NCBI GenBank assembly: GCA_964478545.1
Contig: CAYZIS010000011.1
Span: forward strand, 16,639 to 80,638
Length of the DNA: 64,000 bases
Direction of reading: 5' to 3'
Origin: DQWO01 sp964478545
GTDB taxonomy: Bacteria; Desulfobacterota; Anaeroferrophillalia; Anaeroferrophillales; Anaeroferrophillaceae
Part shown: positions 60,926 through 64,000 of the stretch, one piece after another
Layout: each line of letters starts with the position of its first letter
Numbering within the stretch: position 1 is the first letter of the stretch
Notes under the pieces: generated by a model
Database searches by the model: none
The model's input: only the letters and a program-made list of their open reading frames with translations
Told to the model about the DNA's origin: nothing
Position numbers and translations under genes: made by a program

Positions 60926-63382
60926 ATGTTAAAAAAAATCACTATATTTTTCTTTGTCTTCTTGCTGGCCGGAGTTATTGTGACGGCGGCGACCGCAATC
61001 GGGGTCTATTTTTATTTTGCCAGTGATTTGCCCAGAATTACTTCCCTGAGGGACTATCGCCCGGCTACCATTACCGAGATTTATGCGGATGGTGGTGAAC
61101 TGATTGGTCAGTATTACCTGGAGAAGCGTAAGATAATTTCGGTTGAAGAGATTCCGGATTTGCTGAAAAAAGCCTTTATTGCCAGTGAGGATTCCCGTTT
61201 TTATGAACACCAGGGGTTGGATTTCCCGGGAATTATGCGGGCGTTAATCAAAAATATTGCTGCCCGCAGAGTTGTTCAGGGCGGCAGCACCATTACCCAG
61301 CAGGTCACCAAGTCCCTGCTTTTGTCGCCGGAGCGGAAACTCAGACGTAAAATTAAAGAAGCGATACTGGCTTACCGGATAGAAAAATATCTCAGTAAAG
61401 ATGAAATTCTTTTCCTTTATCTGAACCAGATATATCTTGGGCATGGAGCTTATGGGGTTGAAATTGCTTCCAGGACCTATTTTGGCAAGAAAACCCGGGA
61501 ACTCAACCTGGCTGAAATGACCTTGTTGGCAGGATTGCCCAAGGCTCCCAACCGCTATTCTCCTGTAAGTCACCCTGAGCGGGCAGCCCGGCGCCAGCGC
61601 TATGTTCTCGGCCGGATGGCTGCCGAAGGATACATCTCTGATGCAGAGGCGGAGGCTGCAGTCGCAACGCCGATCCATATTGATACACCACTGGACCCGT
61701 TTAGTTTGACTCCTTATTTTACCGAGCATGTTCGTCGCTACCTTGAAAAGAAATATGGCTACGATAAGCTTTATCGCGAAGGCCTGCAGGTCTATACTAC
61801 GGTGGATGTTTCGGATCAGCAGGCGGCCCGGGAGGCGATAGACGCGGGACTCCGGGAACTTGACAAGCGGCAGGGATATCGTGGGCCATTGGAAACCCTG
61901 ACCCCTGACAAGTTTGCTGATTTTGAAAAACAGTTAGAGGAAGAAAATGGTCATGGTTCCACTCTAACAATTGATCAGCGGGTAAAAGCCCTGGTAAAAC
62001 GAGTGGATGACGAGCATTTACAGGTTACGGTGTCTTTGGGCCAGGTATCGGCGATCATGCTGCCGGGTGATTACAAGTGGGCCAAAAGGCCGGCTGCCGA
62101 TGGAACAATTTTCCCGCGGGCAAAAGTAAAGAACAAAAAACCTTCTGAAACCTTTCAGCCTGGCGATGTGGTGTGGGCCAGGATCAGCTCAATGACGCAA
62201 TCCGGCCCTGCTGCCGGGATTCGCCTTCAATTGGATCAGGAACCGCTGGTGCAGGGTGCCCTGGTTGCTCTCGACCCCCAAAGCGGGATGGTTCGCGCCC
62301 TGGTGGGTGGGAAATCTTACGAAGAAAGCGAATTCAACCGGGCCATTCAATCACGCCGTTCCCCCGGCTCGGCATTTAAGCCGATTATCTACGCGGCAGG
62401 TCTGGATCATGGCTTGACCCCGGCAAGCATCTTTCTCGACAATCCGATCATCTACCAGAACAACGATGATTGGGACCAAGTGTGGAAACCTCGAAATTAT
62501 GAGCAGAAATTTTACGGCCCCACCAGCCTGCGCCAAGCGCTGGTCCATTCTCGTAACCTGGTAACCATTAAAGTCTTGCGGAAAATCGGGATTTCCTATG
62601 TCATAAACTATGCCAAAAAACTGGGCATTACTTCGCCGCTGAATGCCGATCTAACTTTGGCTTTGGGGTCTTCAGGAGTTTCATTGATGGAGTTGACCCG
62701 CGCTTATGCCGTATTTGACAATGGCGGTCGGCTGGTGGGTCCCATCTATGTTAAACGGATAGAAAACCGTGATGGCGAAATTCTTGAAAATAATGAACCA
62801 CTCTGGGGGCTGTCGGTTACCGGGGCTGTGGGTGAACCTGATTCGGTTGCCGGGGAACAGGGATCAGCCTTTGGAAAACAGGTAATATCCCCCCAGACCG
62901 CCTACCTGATGACCAGCATGATGGAAAGCGTGGTCCAACAGGGTACCGGCAGGAGGGCAAGGGTCTTAAAGCGGCCCCTGGCCGGAAAAACCGGGACCAC
63001 CAATGATTATTATGATGCCTGGTTTCTCGGCTATTCGCCGCAGCTGGTGGCCGGGGTCTGGGTGGGGTTTGATGACCTGAAGCCTTTGGGCAAGCATGAA
63101 ACCGGCTCCCGGGCGGCTTGTCCTATCTGGATAGGATTTATGTGCCAGGCGCTTAAAGGTTTTCCCAAATCAACCTTTCCGGTGCCTGCGGGAATCGTTT
63201 TTGCCAAGATTGATGAAAAAACCGGCCTGTTGGCCACCCCGCAGACCGAGCAGGTTATTTTTGAATGCTTCAAGGAAGGCAGCGAACCGAAGGAATTCAC
63301 TCGTTCCATTTCTCCCCATCAACTGGAAGAAAACCTTTTTCAGGATTTCCCCGCAGGTAAGGTCGCCCCCAGGACGAATTAA
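60926..63382 (+). CDS. mrcA: Penicillin-binding protein 1A (class A, transglycosylase/transpeptidase)
   Basis: 818 residues: one membrane helix (about 6-28), GT51 transglycosylase domain (about 50-225, EDSRFYEHQGLDFPGI and GGSTITQQVTKSLLLS), an OB-like insert (about 310-420), and the transpeptidase domain (about 435-760) with SPGSAFKP (SxxK), HSRNLV (SxN) and AGKTGTTNDYYDAWF (KTG). All three catalytic motifs are intact. It polymerises and crosslinks peptidoglycan. The gene symbol follows the PBP1a family (ponA/mrcA). Confidence 0.95.
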   Translation: MLKKITIFFFVFLLAGVIVTAATAIGVYFYFASDLPRITSLRDYRPATITEIYADGGELIGQYYLEKRKIISVEEIPDLLKKAFIASEDSRFYEHQGLDFPGIMRALIKNIAARRVVQGGSTITQQVTKSLLLSPERKLRRKIKEAILAYRIEKYLSKDEILFLYLNQIYLGHGAYGVEIASRTYFGKKTRELNLAEMTLLAGLPKAPNRYSPVSHPERAARRQRYVLGRMAAEGYISDAEAEAAVATPIHIDTPLDPFSLTPYFTEHVRRYLEKKYGYDKLYREGLQVYTTVDVSDQQAAREAIDAGLRELDKRQGYRGPLETLTPDKFADFEKQLEEENGHGSTLTIDQRVKALVKRVDDEHLQVTVSLGQVSAIMLPGDYKWAKRPAADGTIFPRAKVKNKKPSETFQPGDVVWARISSMTQSGPAAGIRLQLDQEPLVQGALVALDPQSGMVRALVGGKSYEESEFNRAIQSRRSPGSAFKPIIYAAGLDHGLTPASIFLDNPIIYQNNDDWDQVWKPRNYEQKFYGPTSLRQALVHSRNLVTIKVLRKIGISYVINYAKKLGITSPLNADLTLALGSSGVSLMELTRAYAVFDNGGRLVGPIYVKRIENRDGEILENNEPLWGLSVTGAVGEPDSVAGEQGSAFGKQVISPQTAYLMTSMMESVVQQGTGRRARVLKRPLAGKTGTTNDYYDAWFLGYSPQLVAGVWVGFDDLKPLGKHETGSRAACPIWIGFMCQALKGFPKSTFPVPAGIVFAKIDEKTGLLATPQTEQVIFECFKEGSEPKEFTRSISPHQLEENLFQDFPAGKVAPRTN

Positions 63383-63574
63383 GCTGACAAAAATTGTCAC
63401 TTCTACTGCCCTGATTTGTCACTATCACCAGCCGAGAATCTCCACTCAAGCATTTTCCAATCATGACACCTCTGTCAGTATCCATGTAAGTACTTGAAAA
63501 CAAAAGATAATACAAGTTTACCCTTATTTTTTCCAGTGTTGGAACGGATGTTGCTGTCTACAAGTATATGAAAG

Positions 63575-63712
63575 TTGTAAAATCGATGGCACAGTAAAAG
63601 ATTCATATTCGAGGCGCGTAAAACCTGAGGCATGAGGCGTACGAATAGTACGCTGCAATAACGAAGGTTGCAACGCAACGAAGAAGATGGAGCTTTTATG
63701 AAGCTATCAAAA
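63575..63712 (-). repeat. Family C element upstream of the pilin gene
   Basis: AATCGATGGCACAGTAAAAG on the left, GAAGATGGAGCTTTTATGAA and GCTATCAA on the right, with TTCGAGGCGCGTAAAACC and a CGTACGAATAGTACG palindrome inside. Slightly diverged from the other copies. The rest of the 446-base gap (63383-63574 and 63713-63828) shows no gene and no strong promoter. Confidence 0.85.
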
Positions 63713-63828
63713 AAGTGATAAAGTTTGTGGGTGAGTGTGACGAAAGGTGGTGAAAGAGCAGCTATTTGTTCGTATCAGTAGTAAGGTTTTAACAATTTTA
63801 TTAATGTAAAAGAAGGAGGAACAAGACT

Positions 63829-64000
63829 ATGATGAAACTCAGAAAGAGCAAAAAAGGTTTTACTCTGATTGAATTGATGATTGTTGTGGCAATCATCGGT
63901 ATTCTGGCCGCAGTGGCGATTCCCATGTACAAAATTTATATCCAGAAAGCGCGTTTTGCCAGTGCCTGTACACCGACGATTCATGCGGTGCAGACCAATG
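63829..64000 (+). CDS. pilA: Type IV pilin (PilA-like), N-terminal part
   Basis: Runs off the right edge after 57 codons. AAGGAGG lies 9 bases before the ATG. The short basic leader MMKLRKSKKG is followed by FTLIELMIVVAIIGILAAVA, the prepilin peptidase site (cut between Gly and Phe) with Glu at position 5 of the mature protein. The N-terminal helix continues IPMYKIYIQKARFASACTPT. A major pilin or a pseudopilin cannot be told apart without the rest; the leader length fits type IVa. Confidence 0.9.
   Translation, partial: MMKLRKSKKGFTLIELMIVVAIIGILAAVAIPMYKIYIQKARFASACTPTIHAVQTN

Noticed and set aside
63753..63770. Sigma-54 promoter (GG-N10-GC) upstream of the pilin gene
   Set aside because: TGGTGAAAGAGCAGCT has the GG and GC spacing but lacks the TGGCAC and TTGC context, so the match is too weak to mark.

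Overview
The window reads as a stretch of chromosome from an anaerobic Gram-negative bacterium, most likely a member of Desulfobacterota (the former Deltaproteobacteria). This is inferred from the clusters pheA-aroA-cmk-ispH-rpsA and uppS-cdsA-dxr-rseP-tsaB, a monofunctional carbon monoxide dehydrogenase (CooS), a CIRCE-controlled rpoH, a type IV pilin, and a short inverted-repeat element (family C below) of a type I recall from this group. No rRNA, tRNA, CRISPR array, prophage or transposase gene was seen. Nearly all genes are housekeeping or cell-envelope genes.

Layout. 1-7.6 kb, minus strand: rpsA (5' part), ispH, cmk, aroA, pheA, then efp, pepP, aroQ and a small TPR-like protein. 7.9-13 kb, plus strand: dtd, a two-gene SufC-SufB unit resembling the minimal SUF (SMS) type, and a solitary cooS with its own promoter, a palindromic operator candidate and a strong terminator. 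13.4-25.2 kb: proS, ftsE, ftsX, an EnvC-like protein, ctpA, a YibQ-like deacetylase, a Na/Pi cotransporter and an AmiC-type amidase. The parts of the FtsEX-EnvC-amidase cell-separation pathway therefore lie close together. 25.3-29.4 kb: fbp, guaB, guaA. 30.3-34.2 kb: an orphan NtrC-type regulator and a convergent GAF-GGDEF-HD-GYP-like protein. 34.7-43.7 kb: rlmN, dusB (minus), the uppS-cdsA-dxr-rseP-tsaB block and a Kef-type antiporter fused to a PTS EIIA domain. 43.6-53.5 kb: an M20 amidohydrolase (minus), a broken gamma-carbonic-anhydrase-like gene, a FliK-like protein, a zinc-ribbon membrane protein with a TPR lipoprotein, a biotin carrier with a carboxyltransferase, and a NYN-domain protein. 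53.5-55.3 kb, minus: queD, folE2, plsY. 55.5-64 kb: rpoH, tsaD, a DUF2062 protein, rsmA, an HDOD/pseudokinase protein, a class A PBP and the start of a type IV pilin.

The most unusual feature is the intergenic DNA. At least seven families of short (about 75-260 bp) inverted-repeat elements, called A to G here, fill almost every gap longer than 200 bp. They abut, nest in and truncate one another; one insertion has an identifiable empty site and a 4-5 bp target duplication. They look like MITEs or REP-type elements moved by machinery outside the window. Several reach into genes. They supply the last codons or stop of rlmN and tsaB, overlap the stop codons of dtd and the FliK-like gene, and sit directly against the starts of dtd, pheA and the FliK-like gene.

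Other points worth a second look are a signalling protein whose HD motif has become YD, an HDOD protein fused to a histidine-kinase-like region without its phospho-acceptor histidine, an EnvC with a degenerate LytM site, and a zinc-ribbon gene with no normal start codon in frame. I did not find a self-contained new defence or metabolic system. The repeat mosaic is the best candidate for something not well described.
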